The notes under the pieces are model-generated. The model was not told the origin of the DNA, did no database searches, and saw only the letters and a list, made by a program, of their open reading frames with translations. Made by a program: the position numbers and the translations under genes. DNA of 5,573 bases from Spirochaetaceae bacterium (GTDB taxonomy: Bacteria > Spirochaetota > Spirochaetia > Treponematales > Breznakiellaceae), in assembly GCA_031269165.1 (NCBI GenBank), contig JAISZQ010000346.1, positions 1 to 5,573 of the forward strand. The letters are read 5' to 3'. Positions 1 through 5,551 of this stretch are shown one piece after another. Each line of letters starts with the position of its first letter. Within the stretch, counting starts at the first letter, position 1.

Positions 1-909
1 GTCGCGGTTTCGCTGGCCAACTACGGGCTTGACGTGGCGTTTGTCTCGAAGTTGCCTAAGCACGAGATCGGGCAGGCGGCGGTGAACAGCCTCAGGCAGT
101 TCGGGGTGGATGTTTCCAAGATTGTGCGCGGCGGCGAGCGGATCGGTATCTACTATCTGGAAAAGGGCGCGTCCCAGCGGCCGTCGAAGGTGATCTACGA
201 CCGGGCGGGATCGGCTATTGCCACGGCGAAAAAAGAAGATTTCGATTGGGCGCGGATTTTTGACGGCGCGGTCTGGTTCCACTGGACGGGTATCACGCCG
301 GCGTTGAGCGATGCGGCAGCGGATATCACGCTTGATGCGTGCAAGGCGGCAAAGGCGAAGGGTCTTACCGTTTCTTGCGACCTCAACTACCGCAAAAATC
401 TCTGGTCGAAAGACAAGGCGGGCAAGGTGATGGGCGAGCTGGTGAAGTTTGTCGATGTGGTGATCGCCAACGAAGAAGACGCGGCCGACGTGTTCGGCAT
501 CCACGCGAGTGGCACCGATGTCGCGACAGGAAAACTCAACCGCGAAGGCTATATCGAGGTGGCCAAAGCCCTCGTCGCCCGCTTCGGATGCAAGAAAGCG
601 GCGATTACCCTGCGCGAATCAATTTCCGCCAACGACAACAACTGGGCGGCGATGCTTTATGCGGACGGAGAGGCGTTCTTTTCCAAGAAATACGCGCTCC
701 GCATCGTTGACCGCGTGGGCGGCGGCGACAGTTTCGGCGGCGGGCTCATCTACGGCTTCCTCCAAAACATGGCCGGGCAGGACGCGCTCGAATTCGCCGT
801 TGCCGCAAGCGCGCTCAAACACACCGTCGAGGGCGATTTCAACCACGTCTCGCTGGACGAAGTGAAAAAACTCGCGGGCGGCGACGGCTCGGGCCGCGTC
901 CAACGCTAA
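1..909 (+). CDS. kdgK: 2-keto-3-deoxygluconate kinase (PfkB family), 5' end outside the window
   Basis: Predicted to phosphorylate 2-keto-3-deoxygluconate with ATP in the cytoplasm, giving KDPG for the aldolase step of uronate and pectin-sugar breakdown. The reading frame is open from base 1 (302 codons seen, stop TAA 907-909). The first residues, VAVSLANYGLD, match the segment that follows the glycine-rich substrate loop in PfkB kinases, so roughly 35-40 residues are missing; the GTG at base 34 is internal and not the start. Visible family marks, numbered from base 1: GIYYLEKGASQRPSKVIYDR near residues 49-68, typical of KDG kinases; DLNYR near 127; NEED near 157; and the ATP/catalytic motif DRVGGGDSF with the presumed catalytic base Asp243. 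The C-terminus ends in a short Gly/Arg tail. No ribosome site or promoter can be seen. Other PfkB sugars such as fructose or ribose are possible, but the YLEKGASQRPSKV stretch argues for KDG. Confidence 0.85.
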   Translation, partial: VAVSLANYGLDVAFVSKLPKHEIGQAAVNSLRQFGVDVSKIVRGGERIGIYYLEKGASQRPSKVIYDRAGSAIATAKKEDFDWARIFDGAVWFHWTGITPALSDAAADITLDACKAAKAKGLTVSCDLNYRKNLWSKDKAGKVMGELVKFVDVVIANEEDAADVFGIHASGTDVATGKLNREGYIEVAKALVARFGCKKAAITLRESISANDNNWAAMLYADGEAFFSKKYALRIVDRVGGGDSFGGGLIYGFLQNMAGQDALEFAVAASALKHTVEGDFNHVSLDEVKKLAGGDGSGRVQR

Positions 910-934
910 CCCTGAAGGGGCTTTCCTGGGCACG

Positions 935-1105
935 GTCAACAACATAAGCAAATGGAAACCAAAGGAACCGCAGATTGCGCCGTAAACAGCGGCTGATTTT
1001 TATCGATAACGCGGATTTTGATGCAAAAAATCTGCGCTCATCCGGGTGAGATCCGCATTGCCCTATAGGGCACAATCTGCGGTTAAGAATCCTTACGTTG
1101 TTGAC
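935..1105. repeat. Inverted-repeat intergenic element with two-part arms
   Basis: The inner arms AACCGCAGATTG (966-977) and CAATCTGCGGTT (1073-1084) are exact reverse complements. The outer arms GTCAACAACATAAG (935-948) and CTTACGTTGTTGAC (1092-1105) pair over 14 bases with one mismatch. Between the arms are GCGGAT/ATCCGC (1011-1016, 1051-1056) and a perfect 12-base palindrome GCCCTATAGGGC (1060-1071). The CGCAGATT-type wording resembles short repeats seen between genes in many bacterial genomes, but family membership is inferred and copy number is unknown. It carries no coding capacity. It could be a MITE-like or REP-like element, or act as a two-way terminator for the convergent genes. Confidence 0.7.
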
Positions 1106-1283
1106 AGGGGGTAGCACACCGCCTGGGAATGACATTACCAAACAGCCCGCCTCTTTGGGATCGGTACTGTTTAGCAAGCGGTTATCGGTAGGGGTGGCGG
1201 ACTCTCAAAACGACCCCCGTGCCAAAATCATCCCCAAGTCGCCGGGTGTCGTGATGCCCTGCTTCCAATCACGGTGACGGCTC

Positions 1284-1345
1284 AATGGATAATGTCGTGT
1301 TTTGGAGACTATGCGTTCTGCCACCATCATTTTCCATTATCCATT
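1284..1345. repeat. 11-base inverted repeat in an AT-rich tract
   Basis: AATGGATAATG (1284-1294) is the exact reverse complement of CATTATCCATT (1335-1345), separated by 40 bases. The right arm lies within a degenerate pyrimidine-rich run of CATTTT/CCATTAT/CAATTC-like units that continues to the stop codon of the lipoprotein gene at 1354. It may form a stem at the 3' end of the lipoprotein mRNA, but there is no T-run to make it a standard intrinsic terminator. Confidence 0.5.
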
Positions 1346-1353
1346 TTTCATTT

Positions 1354-3120
1354 TCAATTCCCCGCAGGGGTAGGGGTAGGGGCGAGGGCTACGCCGGGCA
1401 GGGGGCGGAAGGCTTTGTAGGAAAGGTATTTGTAGGGGTGGATGTCGAGCACGTTGGGGTACCAGCCGTTGATTTCGCTCGTGTCGATGATGTTGATCGC
1501 CGGAGTATAGGAGATGGGGAGCACGGTTCCGTAGTCGAGCAGGCGTTTTTCGGCTTCGGCGAGGGTTGCCCAGCGTTCGGGGCCTTCTTCCTGCATTGAT
1601 TTGTCCATGAGGCGTTCGTATTCGGGGTCGTTGTGGCGCGCGTCGTTGAGGTTGGAGTCTTTTTGGAACATCTGGAGAAACGTGTAAGGGTCGGCAAAGT
1701 CGCCAATCCACGTGCTTGCCCCGATGTCGTAATCGTCCCGGCGCAACGATTCAAAGTAACGGCCTGACTCGACGATCTCGACCCGTACCCCGATGCCGAG
1801 TGCTTTCCACGCCGCCGCCATGAGACCGCCCACACGCACGCTTTCCATTCCCGGCGACAGGCGGATCACGATGTCGGGAATGCCTTTTCCGTCGGGATAC
1901 CCAGCCTCGGCGAGGAGGCGTTTCGCCTCTTCCACATCGGGGACGGTCAGGCCCTCAATCTCCGGGTAGCCAGGGATGGGATAGATGAGCGTGTCCGCCG
2001 GGAGAAAATAATCTTTGCGGATTTCATCCCACGGCAGGGCCAGCGCGAGAGAACGCCGCACGTCGTTGTTGTCGAGCGGTTTTTTTGCCGAGCGGATGAA
2101 GTAGTAATGGGTCGCGAAAAGCGCGTTGACCACGATGCCCGACCGGTCGGTAAGCGCGTCAATGCTGATGTCGTCGGCGATCCACCGGGCCTGCCCGCTG
2201 TTCCACATAGCCGCCGCGTCGTCGCCGTCTATGGGGTTGAGCAGGGTAATCTTTTTGATGGCGACCTCGGTGGCATCCCAGTAGTTTTCGTTGAGGACGA
2301 GCGTTATCGCGCTGCCGTTCATTTCCGTAATGCGGTAAGGCCCGTTTGAAATGGGCGGGCTTTTCGACCAGTCCGCGATGTTGACCATTGAGGGGTGAAT
2401 CGGGCTGAACGAGTGGTGGCAGAGCATACTGGGAAAGAAGGACGCGGGGGCAACGAGGCGCACTACGAGCGTTTTATCGTCGGGGGTTTCAATGCCCACC
2501 GTTTTTGCGTCCTTCTGGTTGCCGAGACGGTATTCTTTTGCGCCTGTGATCACGTCAAAAAGCGACGAATAGGGCGAGTTGCGGGAGGAGTCCATCACGG
2601 AGAGCCACGCCGCGCGGAAATCGCCTGAACGAACCGGGTCACCGTTCCAGTAACGCGCGTCGTTCCGAATCGTGAACGTCCATGTTTTTCGGTCGTCCGA
2701 GATTTTCCAGTTTGCGGCGACAGCGGGCACCGGTTCCATCGTCAACGGGTGATAGGAAAAAAGCCCTTCGTAGAGGCCCGTGTACACCTGCGCTTCCTGG
2801 GCCAGATACGATTTGCGAAAATCAAGTTCAAGATCTTCTATTAAACAGGATATCGTGAGCTCTTCACGGTTTTGCGTCGCCGGCCGTTCCGCCGCATAGG
2901 GACGCGCCTCTTTCTCTTCCGCATCGGATTGCGCCGTTTCCACGCCGGGCTGTGCCGCGTCCCGCGCTTTATCGCCCAACGGCGTTCCCGCGCAGGCCAC
3001 GAACAACAGGACAAACGGAATGATTGACCATCGCGCCCTATAGGGTATAGCAGAGAACAGAGACAAGGGCCGTCTGAGTCCCAAAAGCCCGACAACAAAA
3101 CATTTTTTCACATTTGGCAT
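1354..3120 (-). CDS. Peptide ABC transporter substrate-binding lipoprotein, SBP family 5 (OppA-like)
   Basis: A 588-residue protein predicted to capture oligopeptides outside the inner membrane and pass them to an ABC importer; no permease or ATPase gene is in the window. The N-terminus has KK, a hydrophobic patch (7-15), a second patch SIIPFVLLFVA (32-42) and Cys43 in F-V-A-C, a loose lipobox like those allowed in spirochaetes. An Ala/Glu/Asp-rich linker (about 46-86) follows. Family marks: QVYTGLYEGL (111-120), NWKISDDRKTWTFTIR (137-152) with YWNGDPV (157-163), NGPYRI (259-264), NENYWD (277-282), NNDVRRSLALAL (351-362), ASTWIGDFADPYTFLQMF (468-485). The length suits the family once the long signal peptide and tail are allowed for. 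The start ATG at 3120 has GAGG 10 bases upstream and is the only Met before residue 128. The N-terminal extension and the PTPTPAGN tail look repeat-derived. The exact substrate is not readable; dipeptide, nickel or other family 5 ligands remain possible. Confidence 0.9.
   Translation of the reverse strand: MPNVKKCFVVGLLGLRRPLSLFSAIPYRARWSIIPFVLLFVACAGTPLGDKARDAAQPGVETAQSDAEEKEARPYAAERPATQNREELTISCLIEDLELDFRKSYLAQEAQVYTGLYEGLFSYHPLTMEPVPAVAANWKISDDRKTWTFTIRNDARYWNGDPVRSGDFRAAWLSVMDSSRNSPYSSLFDVITGAKEYRLGNQKDAKTVGIETPDDKTLVVRLVAPASFFPSMLCHHSFSPIHPSMVNIADWSKSPPISNGPYRITEMNGSAITLVLNENYWDATEVAIKKITLLNPIDGDDAAAMWNSGQARWIADDISIDALTDRSGIVVNALFATHYYFIRSAKKPLDNNDVRRSLALALPWDEIRKDYFLPADTLIYPIPGYPEIEGLTVPDVEEAKRLLAEAGYPDGKGIPDIVIRLSPGMESVRVGGLMAAAWKALGIGVRVEIVESGRYFESLRRDDYDIGASTWIGDFADPYTFLQMFQKDSNLNDARHNDPEYERLMDKSMQEEGPERWATLAEAEKRLLDYGTVLPISYTPAINIIDTSEINGWYPNVLDIHPYKYLSYKAFRPLPGVALAPTPTPAGN
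1367..1388 (+). other. G-quadruplex motif in the last codons of the lipoprotein gene
   Basis: The + strand reads GGGG-TA-GGGG-TA-GGGG-CGA-GGG: four G-tracts with loops of 2, 2 and 3 bases, which satisfies the usual G3+N1-7 rule. It lies on the template strand of the lipoprotein gene, where it encodes the Pro/Thr repeat LAPTPTP, so RNA polymerase would meet a structured template just before the stop codon. Folding is inferred from the motif alone. Confidence 0.6.
3036..3045. repeat. CCCTATAGGG palindrome inside signal-peptide codons (second copy at 1061-1070)
   Basis: This 10-base perfect palindrome also forms the core of the intergenic element at 1061-1070. Here it encodes Pro26-Tyr27-Arg28 plus one base in the unusually long N-terminal region of the lipoprotein. 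Its recurrence suggests the same short repeat family has entered the coding sequence in frame. Confidence 0.55.
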
Positions 3121-3130
3121 ATCACAACCG

Positions 3131-3134
3131 CCTC
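3131..3134 (-). promoter_or_regulatory. Ribosome binding site of the lipoprotein gene, overlapping the upstream stop codon
   Basis: On the minus strand GAGG (3134-3131) lies 10 bases before the ATG at 3120 and overlaps the TGA stop (3135-3133) of the preceding gene. Ribosomes finishing the first gene would sit on this site, which suggests translational coupling, and no separate promoter is needed between the two genes. Confidence 0.6.
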
Positions 3135-4530
3135 ATAAACCAATGCCCAGTTTTTTAAACTGTGCCACTTCTTCCTGCGCCGCCATATAGTCCTGTTTTT
3201 TACTCAGTGCTTTTGAGACGGCATTTCTTATCGTTGAAAGTTCAGGTTTAATACCCTTGACCTTTCCCTTATCTTCTTTGTCAACCCCGGATTTGAAAAA
3301 CTCGTCAAGGAACGACAGTTGCCGGAGGTAGATTTGCAGATCGCGGGTATTCCGGTCGAGCAATTCGCTAAGCTGGGTTTCCTCCATAACCTCAAGTTTT
3401 GAAGCCGCGGAGCCTTGAACGGCGAGTGCCCGGAGAATTTTGCTCTTTTTTTCAAGCTCGTCGCGGAATTGGTTGTAGGGGATGGTTTCCTTCATCATGC
3501 CGCCGTTCTTGTTTGGATCTATTGACTCGCCTGAGTAAACAATCGGTTCGGGTTCTTTGTTGAGTATTGCCGCGAAAATTTCCTTGATCTTTTCCCCGAA
3601 CGATTTTTTCTTGTTTTGATACAGCTTGTGGTTAAGCTCAAGTTTCGCAAAGATTTCCCCCAGGGTCATACCCGCCGAACCGATCGCGTTGAGACCTTCG
3701 ATGAGATACGGTTTACAAGATTCCGGCTTTTTTGCCGGTTCCTTGCTCTGAGCCGCGCCTTCCACCGCGAGACTTTTAAGCACCTTCTTTTGAAGCATCT
3801 GCGCGCTAGGCGAGAAATCCTCTTTGAGTATCTCCTCAATGAGCTCGGCATAAAACGGCCGGCCTTTGAACACACCGGGAAACTTCTTTTTGATATTGGA
3901 AATCGTCAGTTCAGACTGATGCATATTTGATATGAGTTGTTCACGGACTTCGGCCTTGTAGAATTCACGGTTGTAATCGCTAAACTCCTTGAGAAGACGG
4001 GTTATTTCTTTCGTCGCCGCTTCAAGTTTTTTGAGGCTTTCATCAAAATTTTTGGCGCTCAGCGGATCGGAAGCCGGACGCTGCCGTTCCGTCGCGATGA
4101 TACCGGCCATCATTTGGGTATTCGGTGACGATGAGTCCGGCGTTGTGTGCGCCCAATCAATGAATCTAACCACGGCAAGCAGAATTTTTACCGTTTCCTG
4201 AGTTATTGTTTCGCCCGACAGCGTGTAGAAGTTGACGATATAGTCAAGCTGGTTATCATAGTTTGCAAGACGAAGGGAAAATTGGTCGAGCTGGTTCGTT
4301 TCGTTAAACGCGCATGTCTCCGGCATCACGAGATTCGCCACCTTGGACTCGTTTTTGTAAGGATCCGGCTTGATGGTTCCTCTGCTCACCAGTATGTTGT
4401 ATAGGGTGGAATACGCCGCATAAAACTGCCGTAAACTGCCGCGTAATTTCGGAAGCTCAGAGCCGGAGAGCCATGCATGACGCTGATCCAGCGCTTCTTT
4501 AAGCACCGGCAACCATGAGTTATCTGCCAT
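3133..4530 (-). CDS. Helical protein of unknown function, first gene of the lipoprotein operon
   Basis: I do not recognise a named function. The 465-residue product begins MADNSWLPVLKEALDQRH and has no signal peptide or membrane segment, so it is probably cytoplasmic. It is rich in Lys, Glu, Leu and Gln with long predicted helices, for example around residues 160-205 and 220-260. Two similar 15-residue units, KVLKSLAVEGAAQSK (249-263) and KILRALAVQGSAASK (364-378), share 9 identical positions and point to an internal duplication. The overall style recalls conserved hypothetical proteins of Treponema-like spirochaetes (from memory). The frame stays open to an ATG at 4599, but that extension runs through a terminator-like hairpin and a promoter, so the ATG at 4530 is preferred. 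Its AT content looks higher than that of the neighbouring genes. It is followed after 12 bases by the peptide-binding lipoprotein gene, so the two are probably co-transcribed; a shared role is only inferred. Confidence 0.8.
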   Translation of the reverse strand: MADNSWLPVLKEALDQRHAWLSGSELPKLRGSLRQFYAAYSTLYNILVSRGTIKPDPYKNESKVANLVMPETCAFNETNQLDQFSLRLANYDNQLDYIVNFYTLSGETITQETVKILLAVVRFIDWAHTTPDSSSPNTQMMAGIIATERQRPASDPLSAKNFDESLKKLEAATKEITRLLKEFSDYNREFYKAEVREQLISNMHQSELTISNIKKKFPGVFKGRPFYAELIEEILKEDFSPSAQMLQKKVLKSLAVEGAAQSKEPAKKPESCKPYLIEGLNAIGSAGMTLGEIFAKLELNHKLYQNKKKSFGEKIKEIFAAILNKEPEPIVYSGESIDPNKNGGMMKETIPYNQFRDELEKKSKILRALAVQGSAASKLEVMEETQLSELLDRNTRDLQIYLRQLSFLDEFFKSGVDKEDKGKVKGIKPELSTIRNAVSKALSKKQDYMAAQEEVAQFKKLGIGL

Positions 4531-4536
4531 ATAGCA

Positions 4537-4565
4537 AGTATATCCTATCGCGGTCTTTATGACAA
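4537..4565 (-). promoter_or_regulatory. Sigma70-type promoter of the helical-protein/lipoprotein operon
   Basis: On the minus strand, TTGTCA (4565-4560) and TATACT (4542-4537) each match the consensus at 5 of 6 positions with the ideal 17-base spacer. Six bases (4536-4531) separate the -10 box from the ATG at 4530, so transcription would be expected to begin at or within a base or two of the start codon. An 8-base palindrome AACCGGTT (4564-4571) overlaps the -35 box and could be an operator. The T8 tract further upstream (4586-4579) could add an UP-like AT-rich segment. Confidence 0.65.
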
Positions 4566-4578
4566 CCGGTTCGCCAAT

Positions 4579-4604
4579 AAAAAAAAGGCCGGTTTTCACC
4601 GGCC
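4579..4604 (-). terminator. Intrinsic terminator-like hairpin reading leftwards, upstream of the helical-protein gene
   Basis: On the minus strand, GGCCGGT (4604-4598) and ACCGGCC (4593-4587) form a 7-base-pair GC-rich stem with loop GAAA, followed at once by eight T (4586-4579). This is a textbook Rho-independent terminator for minus-strand transcription. No minus-strand gene precedes it here, because the next gene is divergent. It may end a small or antisense RNA, attenuate the operon from an upstream promoter, or insulate the operon promoter. Confidence 0.75.
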
Positions 4605-4693
4605 CTGCCCTTGAGGCATATCGAGCGTGCAGCGATTTGGGAGGGGAACTGCGCGCCCGACATTTATTTATCGGCGGAATTTTTCATAAACTT

Positions 4694-4756
4694 TATAGTA
4701 CTTCTTCAAAAAAGCGCGGATTTTTCTTGACGAGTGTTGCAACCAGCAGTACTATA
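4694..4756. repeat. 9-base inverted repeat pair flanking the ferredoxin promoter
   Basis: TATAGTACT (4694-4702) and AGTACTATA (4748-4756) are exact reverse complements, 45 bases apart. Each contains the palindrome AGTACT. The right copy covers the proposed -10 box of the ferredoxin gene and the left copy lies upstream of its -35 box. That placement fits a pair of operator sites for a repressor that loops DNA, but no regulator is identified. Confidence 0.5.
4727..4755 (+). promoter_or_regulatory. Sigma70-type promoter of the ferredoxin gene
   Basis: TTGACG (4727-4732) matches 5 of 6 consensus positions, and TACTAT (4750-4755) matches 4 of 6, with a 17-base spacer. Transcription would start near 4762, leaving a leader of about 10 bases that barely contains the GAGG ribosome site. 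The -10 box lies within the right copy of the 9-base inverted repeat. Confidence 0.5.
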
Positions 4757-4760
4757 GCGT

Positions 4761-4765
4761 AGAGG
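4761..4765 (+). promoter_or_regulatory. Ribosome binding site of the ferredoxin gene
   Basis: AGAGG lies 6 bases before the ATG at 4772, good spacing for a Shine-Dalgarno site. It fixes the start of the ferredoxin-like protein. Confidence 0.65.
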
Positions 4766-4771
4766 TATCTT

Positions 4772-5365
4772 ATGAAGAAAGCCGTTTCTTTTGTTATCGC
4801 CGACCCGGGGAAGTGTACCGGGTGCCGGTCTTGCGAGCTGGCCTGTTTTGCGGCGCATGAAAAAAACGCTCCCCGAACGGTGGGCATGATCGGAAGTCCC
4901 GTTATCCCCAACCTGTTCGTAACGAGGCTGGACGGGGAAGCCGCGCTCAAGATGCCGATTCAGTGTCATCACTGCGAAGACGCGCCCTGTCTCGCTTCCT
5001 GTGTTGAGGGGGCTATCACGCGGAACGCGCAAGGCGTGGGGGTCATCAACGCGAAGCGTTGTATCGGTTGCCGGAACTGTGCGCTGGCCTGTCCTTTTGG
5101 GGCGGTGGCTATCGTGGATGCGGCGCTCAAGGCGGTTGTGCTGAAGGCGGGAAGTGTCGTTGCCAACGCGAAGAAGTGCGACCTGTGCGAAGGGCGTGCG
5201 GAGGGGCCCGCGTGTATCACGGCCTGTCCAAACGAGGCGTTGCGCGCGGTTGATCTGGCGGAGGAGTTGCGGAACAAGCGGGTCGCGGCAGTGTCCGGGT
5301 TCGAGTCTCTCGCAAGCGTTAAGAGCTTGTTCAATAACCCTGCGGGACGCAAGCCGCCGCTGTGA
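4772..5365 (+). CDS. HycB/HydN-like ferredoxin with four [4Fe-4S] clusters
   Basis: A 197-residue electron-transfer subunit of the kind that serves formate dehydrogenases, formate hydrogenlyase and related oxidoreductases. Sixteen cysteines form four complete binding sets: C15/18/21/25, C65/68/73/77 (in QCHHCEDAPC), C97/100/103/107 (in RCIGCRNCALACPFGA) and C136/139/148/152 (in KCDLCEGRAEGPAC). This order and spacing are those of the HycB/HydN/DmsB family. There is no Tat or Sec signal and no membrane anchor, so it should act in the cytoplasm. The start ATG has AGAGG 6 bases upstream. The length is close to that of HydN and HycB. The last residues, NNPAGRKPPL, are outside the conserved domain. 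It is transcribed away from the helical-protein operon, and the next 208 bases are hairpins, so no partner enzyme is next to it within the window. Which enzyme it serves cannot be told from here. Confidence 0.88.
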   Translation: MKKAVSFVIADPGKCTGCRSCELACFAAHEKNAPRTVGMIGSPVIPNLFVTRLDGEAALKMPIQCHHCEDAPCLASCVEGAITRNAQGVGVINAKRCIGCRNCALACPFGAVAIVDAALKAVVLKAGSVVANAKKCDLCEGRAEGPACITACPNEALRAVDLAEELRNKRVAAVSGFESLASVKSLFNNPAGRKPPL

Positions 5366-5372
5366 TCCGGTC

Positions 5373-5387
5373 GCGGGCTTTGCCCGC
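5373..5387. repeat. Hairpin just after the ferredoxin stop codon
   Basis: GCGGGC (5373-5378), loop TTT, GCCCGC (5382-5387): a perfect 6-base-pair GC stem 7 bases after the stop. It could protect or end the ferredoxin mRNA, but there is no T-run after it, so it is not called a terminator. Confidence 0.6.
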
Positions 5388-5390
5388 TTC

Positions 5391-5471
5391 TGGAGTTTCG
5401 GGCGGGGCGGGCAAACAGTCGCAGGGCTTCGCCCTGCTTCTTGCCTACGCCCCGCTTGTTCCGAAACTCCA
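5391..5471. repeat. 81-base nested stem (REP/MITE-like or structured RNA)
   Basis: Three successive perfect pairings form one long arm: 5391-5401 with 5461-5471 (11 pairs, TGGAGTTTCGG), 5402-5409 with 5448-5455 (8 pairs, GCGGGGCG) and 5410-5414 with 5441-5445 (5 pairs). They are separated on the right side only by bulges TTGTT (5456-5460) and TA (5446-5447). The tip holds a further perfect hairpin, GCAGGGC-TTC-GCCCTGC (5421-5437). This gives 24 pairs in the outer arm plus 7 in the inner one. No protein reading explains it; it looks like a palindromic mobile repeat or a structured RNA. Confidence 0.8.
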
Positions 5472-5484
5472 CGACTGAAAGTCG
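5472..5484. repeat. Small hairpin next to the nested stem
   Basis: CGACT (5472-5476), loop GAA, AGTCG (5480-5484). It begins on the base after the 81-base stem ends and has the same three-base-loop design as its neighbours. Confidence 0.5.
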
Positions 5485-5498
5485 GGATTCGGGGGCGT

Positions 5499-5519
5499 TA
5501 CGGGGGTCTGACCCCCGTA
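5499..5519. repeat. 9-base-pair hairpin with CTG loop
   Basis: TACGGGGGT (5499-5507), loop CTG, ACCCCCGTA (5511-5519): a perfect and very stable stem in the hairpin run. It is not followed by T residues, so termination is not claimed. Confidence 0.65.
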
Positions 5520-5551
5520 GAGGGGGATAGCGGAGGGCGAAGACCGGAGCG

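Larger units (their letters stand above)
910..1353. other. Gene-free region between convergent genes, filled with repeat-like DNA
   Basis: These 444 bases separate the kinase from the oppositely directed lipoprotein gene. Open frames across it are short, lack ribosome sites and have no recognisable protein character. It holds an inverted-repeat element (935-1105), an unfeatured stretch of about 180 bases (1106-1283), and an AT-rich tract with an 11-base inverted repeat (1284-1345) ending in degenerate CATTTT-like units. No strong intrinsic terminator with a T-run is visible for either convergent gene; the inverted repeats may serve that role. Confidence 0.7.

Noticed and set aside
34..36. GTG at base 34 as the start of the sugar kinase
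   Set aside because: The frame is open and family-like before it (VAVSLANYGLD), so the gene is cut by the window edge.
910..919. CCC-TGAA-GGG hairpin right after the kinase stop as a terminator
   Set aside because: Only three base pairs and no proper T-run.
839..1177. Minus-strand open frame of 112 codons over the kinase end and the intergenic repeat
   Set aside because: No ribosome site, no protein-like composition, and it overlaps both the kinase end and the inverted-repeat element.
910..1353. CRISPR array
   Set aside because: The repeats are inverted rather than regularly spaced direct repeats, and there are no spacers of even length.
1285..1599. Plus-strand frame of 104 codons starting in the AT-rich tract
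   Set aside because: It is opposite the well-supported C-terminus of the lipoprotein and has no ribosome site.
4531..4599. Upstream extension of the helical protein to an ATG at 4599 (23 more residues)
   Set aside because: The extension would be encoded by a terminator hairpin, its T8 tract and a near-consensus promoter, and the added residues do not look like a signal peptide or a conserved start.
4605..4690. tRNA, 6S or SRP RNA, or known riboswitch on the minus strand before the T8 hairpin
   Set aside because: I could not find a cloverleaf or any consensus core; only weak stems are visible, so just the hairpin itself is annotated.
4693..5472. Minus-strand open frames opposite the ferredoxin gene
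   Set aside because: They are antisense to a protein with sixteen correctly placed cysteines; their translations show no domain and arise from the GC-rich third codon positions.
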